Source of the DNA: Microglena sp. YARC
Lineage: Eukaryota > Chlorophyta > Chlorophyceae > Chlamydomonadales > Chlamydomonadaceae
Assembly (NCBI GenBank): GCA_022414725.1
Contig: CM039466.1
Coordinates: forward strand, 17,446,817-17,510,816
DNA length: 64,000 nucleotides
Direction of reading: 5' to 3'
The first letter of the stretch is position 1. Every line of letters starts with the position of its first letter. The position numbers and the translations under genes are program-made. The notes under the pieces were generated by a model that saw only the letters and a list, made by a program, of their open reading frames with translations, was not told the origin of the DNA and made no database searches. This document shows, piece after piece, positions 12,881-22,139 of this stretch.

Positions 12881-13560
12881 ACACATATTATTTAATCTAG
12901 AACAAACAGAATTTAACCGAAACCCAACAGATATTTGAGCTGCACAACAGAATTAAAACCGAAACCCAACAGATATTTTGATACAGCAGATATTTTCACA
13001 CAACAGAATTTAACCGAAACCCAACAGATATTTGAGCTACACACAACAGAATTTACCGAAACCCAACAGATATTTGACTACACACAAACAAGAATTTAAC
13101 CGAACCCAACAGATATTTGAGCTACACACAACAGAATTTAACAGATTTGAGCTAAACCCAACAGATATTTGAGCTACACACAACAGAATACAAACCCAAC
13201 AGATATGAGCTACACACAGAATTTAAACTAAACCCCAACAGATATTTGAGCTACACACAACAGAATTTGAAACCCCAACAGATATTTGAGCTACACACAA
13301 CAGAATTTAACCGAAAACCCACAGATATTTGAGCTACACACAACAGAATTTAACCGAAACCCAACAGATATTTGAGCTACACACAACAGAATTTAACCGA
13401 AACCCAACAGATATTTGAGCTACACACAACAGAATTTAACCGAAACCCAACAGATATTTGAGCTACACACAACAGAATTTAACCGAAACCCAACAATATT
13501 TGAGTACACACAACAGAATTTAACCGAAACAACAGATATTTGAGCTACACACAACACCTG
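12880..13560 (+). repeat. 43-bp minisatellite
   Basis: About 15 copies of a unit combining AACAGAATTTAACCGAAACC, CAACAGATATTTGAGCTACAC and AC. Units near 13320-13500 are almost identical while the edges are more degenerate, as expected of an array that is homogenised at its centre. Non-coding. Confidence 0.85.
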
Positions 13561-14340
13561 CACACAACGGACACAGCAGACCTTGTACCAGCTCCACCTG
13601 CAAGATAGGCAGTACATTTATGGCCTAGACCCAACAGATATGTGATCTAGCACCAACAGAATTTAACAGACACCCAACATGTGTCTAACCTAGACACAAC
13701 AGAATCTAACCAACACCCAACAGATTTTTAACCTAGACACAACAGAATCTAACTAACACCCAACATATATTTAACGTAGACACAACAGAATCTAACCAAC
13801 ACCCAACATAAATTTAACGTAGAAAAACAGAATCTAACCAACACCCAACATATATTTAACCTAGACACATGAGACACAACAGACACAGCAGACTTCATAC
13901 CCCATACGCCTGAAGGATAAGCAGCACATCATTAACCTACACCCAACAGATTGTATCCTAAACACAACAGAAACAACTGACCTTGTGCCAGCTCCACCTG
14001 CAAGATAGGCAGTACATTTATGACCTAGACCCAACAGATCTTTGACCTAGACACAACAGAATCTAGCCAACACCCAACAGATTTTTAACCTAGACACAAC
14101 AGAATTTAACCAACACCCAACAGATCTTTAATCTGGAAACAAGGGAATGTAACGTACACCCAACATATATTTAACCTAGACACAACATAAGTTAACCAAC
14201 ACCCAACAGATCTTTAACCTACACACAACAGAATTGAACCTGCACCCAACATGTATGTATCCTAGACCCAACAAACACAACAGGCCTCGTACCTGCTCCA
14301 CCTGCAAGATAGGCTGTACATCTTTAACCTACTCCCAACA
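13560..14340 (+). repeat. Diverged minisatellite interleaved with copied exon ends
   Basis: Units such as AACCAACACCCAACAGATTT and TAACCTAGACACAACAGAATC are a diverged cousin of the 43-bp array. They are interrupted by four copies of a non-satellite block, CCAGCTCCACCTGCAAGATAGGCAGTACAT or similar (near 13588, 13895, 13988 and 14288). Those blocks match the 3' edge of the exon ending at 12511, but with the GT of the donor changed to AT. Confidence 0.7.
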
Positions 14341-15228
14341 AATCTTCAGCCTACACCAACTCCAAACCCCACACCCAATCCACACTCCCCGCCCCGCCCA
14401 CCCACCCAGTGCATCCGCCAAGAAGGCTGCTGCTGCCAAGGGCAACTGTGTTTCGGAGCCAAGCTTTAGAGTGCAACAGACTTCATACCTGCTCCATCTG
14501 AAAGATAGGTAGTACACATCTCTGACCTACACCAAACTCCAAACCCCACCCAATCCACACTCCACACTCTTCCCACTCCCCACCTCCCACCCCACCCCAG
14601 TGCATCCGCCAAGAAAGCTGCTGCCAAAAAGGCTGCTGCAGCCAAGAGCAACTGTTCTGGAGCCAAGCGTAAGAGTGCTGTCATTCCAGCAGAAAGCACA
14701 ACAGTCACAAACTTTAAAACCGGCCCACACAATCCCCCCACACAAACCCCACTCCCCACCCCCCACCCACCCCAGTGCATCCGCCAAGAAAGCTGCAGCC
14801 AAGAAGGCTGCGCCTGCCAAGGGCAACTGTTTCGGAGCTTAGCGTATAAACCAACCCTAAACCCAAATGTTAACTTGCCTAGACCCAAGAGATATCTGAT
14901 CGAGACCCAATACACTTCAACGTACATCCAACACATATTTAAGCTAGACCCAGCTAGACCCAACACATCTTTGACCTACACCAACTCCAAACCCTACACC
15001 CAATCCACACTCCCCACCCCCACCCCACCCCAGTGCAACTCTAGACCCAAATGTTAACTTGCCTAGACCCAAGAGATATCTGATCGAGACCCAATACAAT
15101 TTAACGTACACCCAACATATATTTAATCTAGACCCAGCTAGACCCAGCTAGACCCAACAAATCTTTGACCTACACCAAATCACAACCCCCCACCCAATCA
15201 ACACTCCCCACCCCCCATCCCACTCCAG
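14341..15228 (+). repeat. Tandem copies of a Lys/Ala-rich exon start with its acceptor
   Basis: The block CCCACCCCAG|TGCATCCGCCAAGAA begins at 14410, 14601 and 14776, and truncated at 15034. The intact copy is at 15229. Each copy has a C-rich tract and CAG acceptor, then GCC-AAG-AAG-GCT codons (AKKAAAAKGNC). Earlier copies lose frame soon after (an extra T in the first, a TAG at the end of the third), so only the last is intact. Spacers are C/A-rich or resemble the CCAACA minisatellite. Confidence 0.65.
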
Positions 15229-15541
15229 TGCATCTGCCAAGAAAGCTGCAGCCAAGAAGGCTGCTGCTGCCAAGGGGAATTGTTTCGGAGCCAAGCGTAA
15301 GAGTGCTGTCATTCCAGCAGAAAAGACGACAACGCCCGTGCAGGAAAAGCTTGACAGGCGCCAGCTCATCCAGCTGCTGACAGATGCAGTACAAGGTACA
15401 GAGCTGGTTACCGGTTTTATTTTGAAGGTTTTTATGTCAACAACCCCCATGCAGGAGGAGCTTGACAGACGCCAGCTCATCCAGCTGCTGACAGACGCAG
15501 TACAAGGTACAGAGCTGGTTTCAGGTTTCAGGCAAAATTAA
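15229..15541 (+). CDS. Lys/Ala-rich exon with a 37-residue internal duplication
   Basis: From the CTCCAG acceptor a frame of about 104 codons stays open to a TAA at 15541. It encodes SAKKAAAKKAAAAKGNCFG, then AKRKSAVIPAEKTTTP, then the helix-like segment LDRRQLIQLLTDAVQGTELV. That segment appears twice, 111 bp (37 codons) apart and in frame. Each copy contains a donor-like CAAG|GTACAG (15395/15396 and 15506/15507), and the second is preceded by an acceptor-like CATGCAG at 15448-15454. The segment could be read through or spliced. The Lys/Ala start resembles histone H1-like tails in composition only; no H1 globular domain is visible. I do not recognise the family. Confidence 0.45.
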
Positions 15542-15639
15542 AACAACGTATACGCGTAGGGTATAAAAGAAACTCCATACTCCTTTGGAAACTTCTTGCC
15601 CACTACCTCACGCCACCCCACCCAACCCTCTTTGCCCCA

Positions 15640-16040
15640 CCCCAATATGATATCATATGATGCTGGCAGTCTGAGTAGGCTGAAGTGACCATTTATATAC
15701 AATATCAATGTACATACAATGTGAATTGTATTACATGTATACAGTTATATTGTATTACATGTATACAGTTATATTGCATTACATTTATACATTTATATAC
15801 AATATCAATTTATATGCAATGTCAATTTTATTACATTTATACATTTATACGTTTATGTACAATATCAATCTATAAACAATGTCAATTATATTACATTTAT
15901 ACATGTATACGTTTATGTACAATATCAATTTATATACAATGTCAATTATATTACACTTATACATGTATACATTTATTTACAATATCAATTTATATACAAT
16001 ATTGATTGTATTACATGTATACAGTTATATGCAACTAGTA
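15640..16040. repeat. hAT-type MITE fragment with AT-rich ~60-80 bp tandem repeats
   Basis: ATGATATCATATGATGCTGGCAGTCTGAGTAGGCTGAAGT matches the interior of the MITEs at 19409-19622 and 21422-21890. It is followed by tandem TATACAATATCAATTTATA / TACATTTATACATGTATAC units to about 16025. The expansion appears to have started inside a MITE copy. Non-coding. Confidence 0.65.
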
Positions 16041-16684
16041 CGGTAGCCCGTGTGGCTGGTGGCCACACCTACACACACGTAGACAAACCACCCCCACCCC
16101 AATCATAGTACTATGTCCGTTTTGACTTTGGCCACACCTGTTTGGGGCTGGGTTACAGAATGTTTTAAACTTGTACTTCCCCCCACCCCTCACATGAACA
16201 CACAGCCATGATGTTTCCCAACTAAAAACACTGTCGCCCCCGCGCCCCCCCCCCTCCCTCCCTCCCGTTGGCCACACCTGTGTTGGGCTGGGTTACATAA
16301 CGGTTTACGCCGGTTTTCTCTGCAGTGCATGCAAACTGAAAACACTGAAGGACGCATATGCTTTGCGATGGTCTCCCTTGTGCACCCACAAGAACCCACA
16401 TACCACCGTACTCCCCTCCCCCGCCCCCCCCCTAGTTCTCTCCACCCCCACCCCACCCAGCCATGTGCCCCCACCCACAAATAAACATACTCCCTTGCTC
16501 TTCCTGACATATTTCCTTCCCCCACCCCTTTTCCAACCCCAGCCATCCCTCCAGCCCCTCTCCCTCTCCCCACTCTCATCCTTCCCCTCCCTCCTACATG
16601 CACCTACCAGCACACACACACTCCCCTACTTCTTCCTATCTGCCCCCTCTCCAACCCCAATCCCAATCCCAATCCCCAACCCCA
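16041..16684. other. C/A-rich intron-like region with a small direct repeat
   Basis: GGCCACACCTGTNTTGGGCTGGGTTACA occurs twice (near 16129 and 16270), with a related start near 16059. The rest, to 16684, is CCCCA/CCCTC-rich low complexity. Frames on both strands are compositional artefacts. No gene is called. Confidence 0.5.
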
Positions 16685-16891
16685 ACTCCATTTAACAGGA
16701 CTAGGAGCTGCTGCCGCTGCTGCTCTTGCTGGTGCTGCTGCTACCACCTGTGTACATACTGCTGCTGCTACTGCTGCTACAACCCCAATCCCAATCCCAA
16801 CGCCGACCCCATTTAACAGGACTAGAAGCTGCTGCCGCTGCTGCTCTTGCTAGTGCTGCTGCTGCTACCACCCATATACCTACTGCTGCTA

Positions 16892-16922
<31 letters not shown>

Positions 16923-16961
16923 GACCCCAACCCCAATACCAACCCCAACCCCATTTAACAG
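16685..16961 (+). repeat. Upstream tandem copies of an Ala-rich exon start
   Basis: Three acceptor blocks TTTAACAG|GACTAG(G/A)AGCTGC occur at 16691-16698, 16812-16819 and 16954-16961 (spacings 121 and 142 bp). Each follows a CCAATCCCAA tract and is followed by the same GCTGCTGCCGCTGCTGCTCT run. Only the third continues into a non-repetitive frame. This is another exon edge copied upstream. Confidence 0.7.
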
Positions 16962-17213
16962 GACTAGGAGCTGCTGCCGCTGCTGCTCTTGCTAGTACTG
17001 CTGCTACCACCCGTATACATACTGCTGCCACTGCTGCCTCCACTGCTGCTGCTGCTTCTATGTCTCCCTCCCAGGCGTTGGGCCAAGCCACTATAGTTTT
17101 GTCAGCCCTCCTGAGCAGCGACATCAAATCATCACCTGGGGATCTCACCCACGAGGAAGTGACCAAGGCAGAGGCCCTGCTCCAGCTAGGGTCGACATTC
17201 CTTCAAGCCACAG
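16962..17213 (+). CDS. Ala-rich exon ending in a helix-like domain (partial)
   Basis: From the TTTAACAG acceptor one frame runs to CCACAG|GTGAGT at 17213/17214, a strong donor. The first ~35 codons are Ala/Thr-rich. They are followed by non-repetitive sequence with SMSPSQALGQATIVLSALL, SSDIKSSPGDLTHEEVTKAE and ALLQLGSTFLQAT. That part reads like soluble helical protein and is the best coding stretch of the 9-20 kb region. No family is recognised. Frame choice rests on the open frame and on agreement of acceptor and donor. The last 50 or so bases plus the donor are tandemly copied just downstream. Confidence 0.5.
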
Positions 17214-17594
17214 GTGAGTAGCTTGGGGCTAAGGGGTGGCAGGACCAAGGAGGCAGAGGCCCTGCTCCAGCTAGGGTCAACATTCCTCCAAGCCACAGGT
17301 GAGTAGCTTGGGGCTAAGGGGTGGCAGGACCAACAAGGCAGAGGTCCTGCTCCAGCTAGGGTCAACATTCCTCCAAGCCACAGGTGAGTAGCTTGGGGCT
17401 AAGGGGTGGCAGGACCAAGGAGGCAGAGGCCCTGCTCCAGCTAGGGTCGACATTCCTCCAAGCCAAGTGAGTAGCTTGGGGATGAGAGGTGGCAGGGGGG
17501 GGCGGGTGCGTGGGGTCCAGCTAGGTTCGACAACCCTTCATGCCACATGAGTGTGTCTGGTGTTAGTGTGTTTGGAATGACAAGGTGTGTGTGT

Positions 17595-17638
<44 letters not shown>

Positions 17639-17660
17639 CTAAGTTTGACATTCCTTCATG
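17214..17660 (+). repeat. 85-bp tandem repeat of exon end plus donor plus acceptor
   Basis: Units start at 17161, 17243, 17328 and 17413. Each has a 50-56 bp copy of the exon end (encoding EALLQLGSTFLQAT in one phase), CCACAG|GTGAGT, a 29-bp spacer, and GGTGGCAG as a possible acceptor for the next unit. Period 85 is not a multiple of three, so joining them would shift frame, and 29 nt is very short for an intron. Diverged fifth and sixth units flank a G run of about 45 (17589-17635). Confidence 0.8.
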
Positions 17661-17739
17661 TCTGTATATCCTTTTGACTGTATTCCACATTATGTAAAAG
17701 AAAAGCAGCATGACATAATATGAAGACTGTTAGCTTGGG

Positions 17740-18052
17740 CTGCAGCACACCATCCTACCAGGGAGCTACATAGAAGCTGCCGCACACCATCCTACCAGGG
17801 AGCTACATAGAAGCTGCAGCACACCATCCTATCAGGGAGCTACATAGAAGCTGCCGCTCGTAGCTGAAAATAAAAAGGGCTGCAGCACACCTCTCTAGCA
17901 CACCATCCTACCATGCAGCAAGGTCAGTACTATCTAGGGATGTCAATATCAGAGATTTGATTTTCAGGTACAGGCACCAGCTTCTACGTAGCTCCTCTTC
18001 CTGGCTATACAGTGGGCTAGTGCACCTGGAAGCCAGCGTAATTGCTTTGCTA
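17740..18052 (+). repeat. Repeated CTGCAGCACACCATCC blocks and MITE-B ends
   Basis: Three tandem copies of CACACCATCCTACCAGGGAGCTACATAGAAGCTGC-like sequence (17744-17865) end in CCGCTCGTAGCTGAAAATAAAAAGG, the right terminal repeat of the MITE-B family. A left MITE-B end (TTTTCAGGTACAGGCACCAGC) follows near 17963 and runs into the SINE insertion. A segment of about 130 bp here recurs at 18320-18450. Confidence 0.6.
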
Positions 18053-18263
18053 ATGTAATGATAACGCCTGGTGGGGCGTGGTGTTAAGGGAGCCCGTCGT
18101 ACGCGGGTGGGGAGCGGTCTCCTACCTCAACTGGACACGCTACCATCGCGGTTGACGACGACCTGCAACGCCAAGAGCGACCGAAGGGGGAGTCGAACCC
18201 CCGACTCTTCATTCTTTAGCGATCTGGTCTACCACTAGACCATTGTAAATCGCTAAAGAGGCT
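18053..18263 (-). mobile_element. tRNA-derived SINE, copy 2 (reference copy, with target duplication)
   Basis: Flanked by perfect 12-bp direct repeats ATTGCTTTGCTA (18041-18052 and 18264-18275). On the minus strand it has a tRNA-like head with A box TGGTCTAGTGGTAGACC, B box GGGGTTCGACTCCCC and a body of about 130 bp ending CACCAGGCGTTATCATT. There is no poly(A), so the conserved tail probably defines the 3' end. It has interrupted a MITE-B copy whose left half lies at about 17963-18040 and right half at 18276-18360. Confidence 0.8.
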
Positions 18264-18506
18264 ATTGCTTTGCTAGAACTGCTGGATTTGTTGGGGCTTT
18301 GCCCAATGGTTAGCTCAGGGAGCTACATCAAAGCTGCCGCTCGTAGCTGAAACTATAAAGGCCTGCAGCACACCACCCTAGCACACCACCCTACCATGCA
18401 GCAAGGTCAGTACTACCTAGGGATGTTAACATCAGAGATTTAATTTCCAGCTTTATGCATACAAAATATCGACACAGTATCGTACTTATATGCAGTATGC
18501 ATGTAA

Positions 18507-18632
18507 GTTACAGTCCAGGGGTAGGCCAGATAGGCTAAAGGGACTTGCCCAACCGTGGCAGGGGCGGGGCGGGGGGGGGGGGGGGGGGGGGGGCTAGAAA
18601 GAAAGAGCATTGATAAACTGAACCCCCACAGA
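18507..18632 (+). repeat. Dispersed repeat C, copy 1
   Basis: ACAGTCCAGGGGTAGGCC, then AGGCTAAAGGGACTTGCCCAACC, a G run (18567-18592), then AGAAAGAAAGAGCATTGATAAACTGAACCCC. The same order occurs at 22762-22877, inverted at 21308-21612 and 24765-24845, and partly at 36200-36262. It is a dispersed element of unknown class. A copy of its far end (ACTGAACCCCAAACAAT) is near 18822. Confidence 0.6.
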
Positions 18633-19210
18633 GTACTACTTCTTGCCAAATTGGTCAGGGCTTAAAGCGCTCAAACGTCAAATTGGTCAGCGCAAAAAGT
18701 GCAAAAAGCGCAAAAACTTAGCGCTGCGCCCTCAGAGGGTTGAAAAAACTGCGCGAAACGCGCAGAGGGGCTCAATAAGGCAGCGCGGCACCGCGCTGCT
18801 GCGCGCGCTTAGTAGTACCCTGAACCCCAAACAATCGTTTTACTGACTAGGGCCCTGAGTTTTACTTGATAACCCTAATGACATGAAATTCTTATTTTAT
18901 TTGACAAACCTTATTATATAAACTGAGCCTCAAACAATTGTTTTACCAATGAGGGCCCTGAGTTTTCACTTGACAGCCCTAATTATATAAAATCTAATTC
19001 CTGCCCCTTAATTATATAAAATCCCCTCATTATATAAAATCCCCTCATTATATAAAATCCAACTCCTCCCCCCTTATTATACCCCCCCCCCCCAACCCCC
19101 AACCCCCAACCTCACAATTATGTAAAAAATCAAATCCCTCCCTCCTAATCATATAAAAATCAAATCACTCCCTCCTAATTATATAAAATCCGACTCCTTC
19201 CACCTGCTTG
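18633..19210. other. GCGC-rich patch, then AT-rich direct repeats
   Basis: 18650-18810 is rich in GCGCAAAA and CTGCGCGAAACGCGCAG words, the latter containing back-to-back GCGCGAAA sites. 18822-19200 holds diverged direct repeats of GGGCCCTGAGTTTTACTTGA and of TTATATAAAATCC (five or more copies). No gene is called. Confidence 0.5.
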
Positions 19211-19370
19211 TAGGGACGGGCATATCAAATGATGTCGACCAAATGCAAATATGATATCATACAAATTGTATTATATGATATCAAATACAAATGGTAACTT
19301 TGACCTGGTCAGACCGCCAGCAGCATATGATATCATATGATGACATGATACCATCATATTGCCGTTCCTG
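19211..19370 (+). mobile_element. hAT-type MITE A, copy 1
   Basis: Starts TAGGGACGGGCATATCA, carries an ATGATATCATAC core and a CTGGTCAGACCGCCAGCA block, and ends ATTGCCGTTCCTG. It aligns with the better copy at 21713-21890. No clear target duplication remains. Confidence 0.65.
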
Positions 19371-19408
19371 CATGTGTTCCTGCTGACATTGCAACATAGA
19401 CTAATAGG

Positions 19409-19622
19409 TAGGGAACGGCAGAATGAGATCATATATTCGTATGATATCATGTCATCAAATGATATGATATGATGCCGGTAATCTGACTATGCTAAAATTC
19501 ATTTATTGTATATACATATATAAATATTACCATTTTTAAACGAATCATATGATGCAATTTGTATCATCTCTTATGATATCATACCCGCCTTTGGTCAACA
19601 TCATATGATATGCCGGATCCTA
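19409..19622 (-). mobile_element. hAT-type MITE A, copy 2
   Basis: Begins TAGGGAACGGCA and ends TGCCGGATCCTA, which are imperfect terminal inverted repeats. The interior has the family ATATGATATCAT palindromes and a GGTAATCTGACTATGCTAAAAT block. It is longer than the others because of an AT-rich insertion near 19505-19545. Confidence 0.65.
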
Positions 19623-19639
19623 CTAGGTAAGGCTGCAGC

Positions 19640-20074
19640 ACACCACCCTCCCATGCAGTAGGGTCAACAATATCAAATCTGACTCTTGTGTATTGCCGGT
19701 GTGCCCGCTGATATCACACTTCGGTCAACAATATCAAGTGAGGTGTGCCCGCTGATATCGCACCACGATCAACAATACCAACGCTGACTCGTGTGTATTG
19801 CCGGTGTGCCTGCTGATATCCCACTTAGGTCAACAATATCAAGTGAGGAGTTCCCGCTGATATCGCACCACGATCAACAATACCAACGCTGACTCGTGTG
19901 TATTGCCGGTGTGCCTGCTGATATCCCACTTAGGTCGACAATATAAAGTGAGGTGTGCCCGCTGATATCGCACCACGATCAACAATACCAACGCTGACTC
20001 TTGTGCATTGCAGGCGTGCCCGCTGATATCGCACCACGATCAACAATACCAACGCTGACTCATGTGTATTGCAG
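19640..20074 (+). repeat. Tandem copies of the acceptor edge of the 20-kb exon
   Basis: Eight modules alternate between about 61 and 44 bp. Each contains GTGTGCCCGCTGATATCGCA or a close variant, and the longer ones are preceded by GTGTATTGCCG. The last two modules read TTGCAG instead of TTGCCG, giving a real 3' splice-site consensus, and the final one leads into the open exon at 20075. The exon's first 19 or so bases are thus copied about seven times upstream, mostly with a dead AG. Confidence 0.8.
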
Positions 20075-21114
20075 GCGTGCCCGCTGATATCGCAACACGC
20101 AGTGTGCTCCCTAAAGGGCGGTACAAGCCCAACCCCACGCTCAGCGGAGAAGAGGCTGGAGGAGGAGGAGGTGCTGGAGGTGGAGGTCGAGAAGGTGGTG
20201 GTGGAGGTGGAGGTGGAGAAGGAGCAGAAGGTGGGGAGGTTGTTGGAGGAGGAGATGCTCTTGATTCCACTTCTGAAGCTCTCAGCGGCAATAGGGGTCC
20301 TGGGACAAGTGACGGAGGCAGTGATGGGGGGCCTCGGGCAAGTGACCAAGGTGGACCCTCCGCCCCTCTTCCGCCCCCCGCTAAGCGACAGCGGACCCAG
20401 GCCCCCCCTAAACGTTGGAGGGTGGCGGACAACTGGTCAGCGTGCGGCATTGGATGCCTCCCGTACTCACTGGACATAAACGGACGCCTGCCTCCTCTCA
20501 TGGGTCTCCCACCCAAGCGCGCTCCGGAACCGCTCCTCGCCACCCTGGCCGAACACGGGGTGCCTACAGATGGGGGCCTAGCCCAACAAGGATCCAAGGT
20601 TGGGGCCATATCACGCAACACTCCTGGTGTGGCCAACCCCGACACTAGCCCTAGCCTGACCCCTCACCTAGACCCGACCCCATTAGGTGGAGCTGAAGAA
20701 GACAGGCATGTGATTCATGTGGCTGGGGCCTCTGGTCCTGGGTTTACAGTCCAGCCTGCTCCAGCAGCCGGGGCTGGAGGGGGGCCTACCTTCGAGCCCC
20801 CAACTCACATTGACACCTCTGATGTACAAGGGGGGCCTGCCGTAGTGCCCACCACCCACATGGACACTAGCAACGGGCAGATGGGCGATGAATTTGAAAA
20901 TGAGGAAGAGTACCAAGAGGAGGAGGAGGACGGTCTGACTGACTACTTCTCCTCCTTCGGCTGCGTGGGTGAAGAGAGGGCAGAAGAGGGCAACGAATAT
21001 GAGGGGGCCTGGGACAAAGGAGGGGGCAGCCATGGTGGGGTGCTTCAACTTGGCAAGTGGCATCTGGCTGGAACTGATGCTGAACACTTAAAACACTCAG
21101 CAACTTTCTTGTAG
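20075..21114 (+). CDS. 3'-terminal exon, Gly/Glu-rich low-complexity protein (partial)
   Basis: From TATTGCAG at 20067-20074 a frame of about 346 codons is open to a TAG. In order it has VPADIATRSVLPKGRYKP (1-18), a Gly/Glu-rich stretch (about 25-60), a Pro/Arg patch PPAKRQRTQAPPKRWRV resembling a basic nuclear-localisation motif (about 100-117), and the ordered-looking NWSACGIGCLPYSLDINGR. Pro/Gly/Thr-rich repeats with THIDTSDVQ and THMDTSNGQ follow, then an acidic cluster ENEEEYQEEEEDGLTDYF (about 270-290). A Met at 20062 is in frame, but it lies in repeated intron-like sequence, so I prefer a spliced start. The stop might instead be read as a donor (CTT|GTAGGT). No family is recognised. 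Confidence 0.45.
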
Positions 21115-21265
21115 GTGCACCGGCGTGTTGTGTGGCCAGTAATATGAGGGGGCCTGGGACAATGGCGGGGGCAGCCATGGTGGGGTGCTTCAACTAGGCA
21201 AGTGGCAGCTGGCAGGATCTGATGCTGAACACTTGAAACACTCAGCAAGTTTCTTGTAGGTGCAC
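20998..21265 (+). repeat. Tandem duplication of the exon end
   Basis: A segment of about 125 bp (from ATATGAGGGGGCCTGGGACAA to TTTCTTGTAGGTGCACC) appears at 20998-21122 and again at 21142-21265 with about 90% identity by eye. The second copy lies outside the open frame. It is the 3' counterpart of the acceptor-edge copies at 19640-20074. Confidence 0.75.
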
Positions 21266-21307
21266 CTTTGGATTTGGACTTGGAATCATATAATTCAATT
21301 TCCACTG

Positions 21308-21612
21308 TAGCACAAACTCAGCCCCCCCATGGGTAAACAATTGTTTGGGGTTCAGTTCAGCAGTGCTTTTTCGTTATAGCCCCTCCTTTCATGGTTGGGC
21401 AAGTCCCTTTAGCCTATTGTGTAGGAGAACGGCAACATGATATCATATGATGTCATATCATATGATACTGGCAGTCTAGCTAGGCTAAAGTATCCATTTA
21501 TACAATATCATATGATGCAATTTGTATGATATCATATGATATCATACTCGCCTTTGGTCAAAATCATACAAAGTCCGGTCCCTACTATTGTGTCTACCCC
21601 TGGACTGTGACA
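21308..21612 (-). repeat. Dispersed repeat C, copy 2, split by a MITE
   Basis: Minus-strand copy: the far end GTAGCACAAACTCAG and TTGTTTGGGGTTCAGTTCAGC lie on the left. GGTTGGGCAAGTCCCTTTAGCC then runs to 21413, where MITE A (21422-21584) is inserted. The near end TCTACCCCTGGACTGT resumes after the target duplication. Confidence 0.7.
21422..21584 (-). mobile_element. hAT-type MITE A, copy 3, with perfect 8-bp target duplication
   Basis: Terminal inverted repeats TAGGAGAACGGCA / TCCGGTCCCTA are bounded by identical 8-bp CTATTGTG (21414-21421 and 21585-21592). Eight-bp duplications and TAGGG-like termini are typical of the hAT superfamily. The 163-bp body has no coding capacity and is built from ATGATATCATATGAT palindromes. 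It is inserted in dispersed repeat C. Confidence 0.85.
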
Positions 21613-21712
21613 ACATGCATGATCATGGCCCCCGCCCATCTCAGGGGAAGAGTATTAGATTTCAGTCCAGATTTCAGTCGATTTCAGTCCACGTTTGGGA
21701 CCCATACATCCC

Positions 21713-21890
21713 TAGGGATCGGCATATCATATGATTTTGACCAACGGCGAGTATGATATCATATGATATCATACAAATTGCATCATATGATATCGTATAT
21801 AAATGGTAACTTTAGCCTAGTCAGACTGCCGGCATCGTATGATATCATATGATATCGCATGATGACATGATATCATACTGCCTATCCCTA
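21713..21890 (+). mobile_element. hAT-type MITE A, copy 4
   Basis: 178 bp from TAGGGATCGGCATATC to ACTGCCTATCCCTA. The flanking octamers TACATCCC (21705-21712) and TACAACCC (21891-21898) differ at one base. The interior matches copy 3 in inverse orientation, including GCCTAGTCAGACTGCCGGCA. Confidence 0.8.
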
Positions 21891-21892
21891 TA

Positions 21893-22087
21893 CAACCCTG
21901 CTGAAAATGCGAAGGGCTGGAAGAGCCAAAGCATAGCATGAGGTATATCTTTCACTGGAAACTCTTCTTGGACTTGGTTACATAGCTTCAGCCTGAATTT
22001 TGGCTGCTCGCCTTCTTCGGCAGTACAATAATTATTACCAGTAAAATGTAAACAAGAACAAAACACTTTTTCTCGTTCATTTTTCTT
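21893..22087. other. Spacer, no gene seen
   Basis: Unique-looking sequence. A short minus-strand frame (21845-22066) begins in unique sequence and ends inside the MITE. No coding claim is made. Confidence 0.4.
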
Positions 22088-22139
22088 CTACTTCTGAATG
22101 ATAAAAACAGTAAAAAATACAATCGTACCCGGATCATAC

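Noticed and set aside
15229..15300. Linker histone H1 gene
   Set aside because: Only a Lys/Ala-rich stretch is shared; there is no winged-helix globular domain, and what follows (LDRRQLIQLL) is not H1-like.
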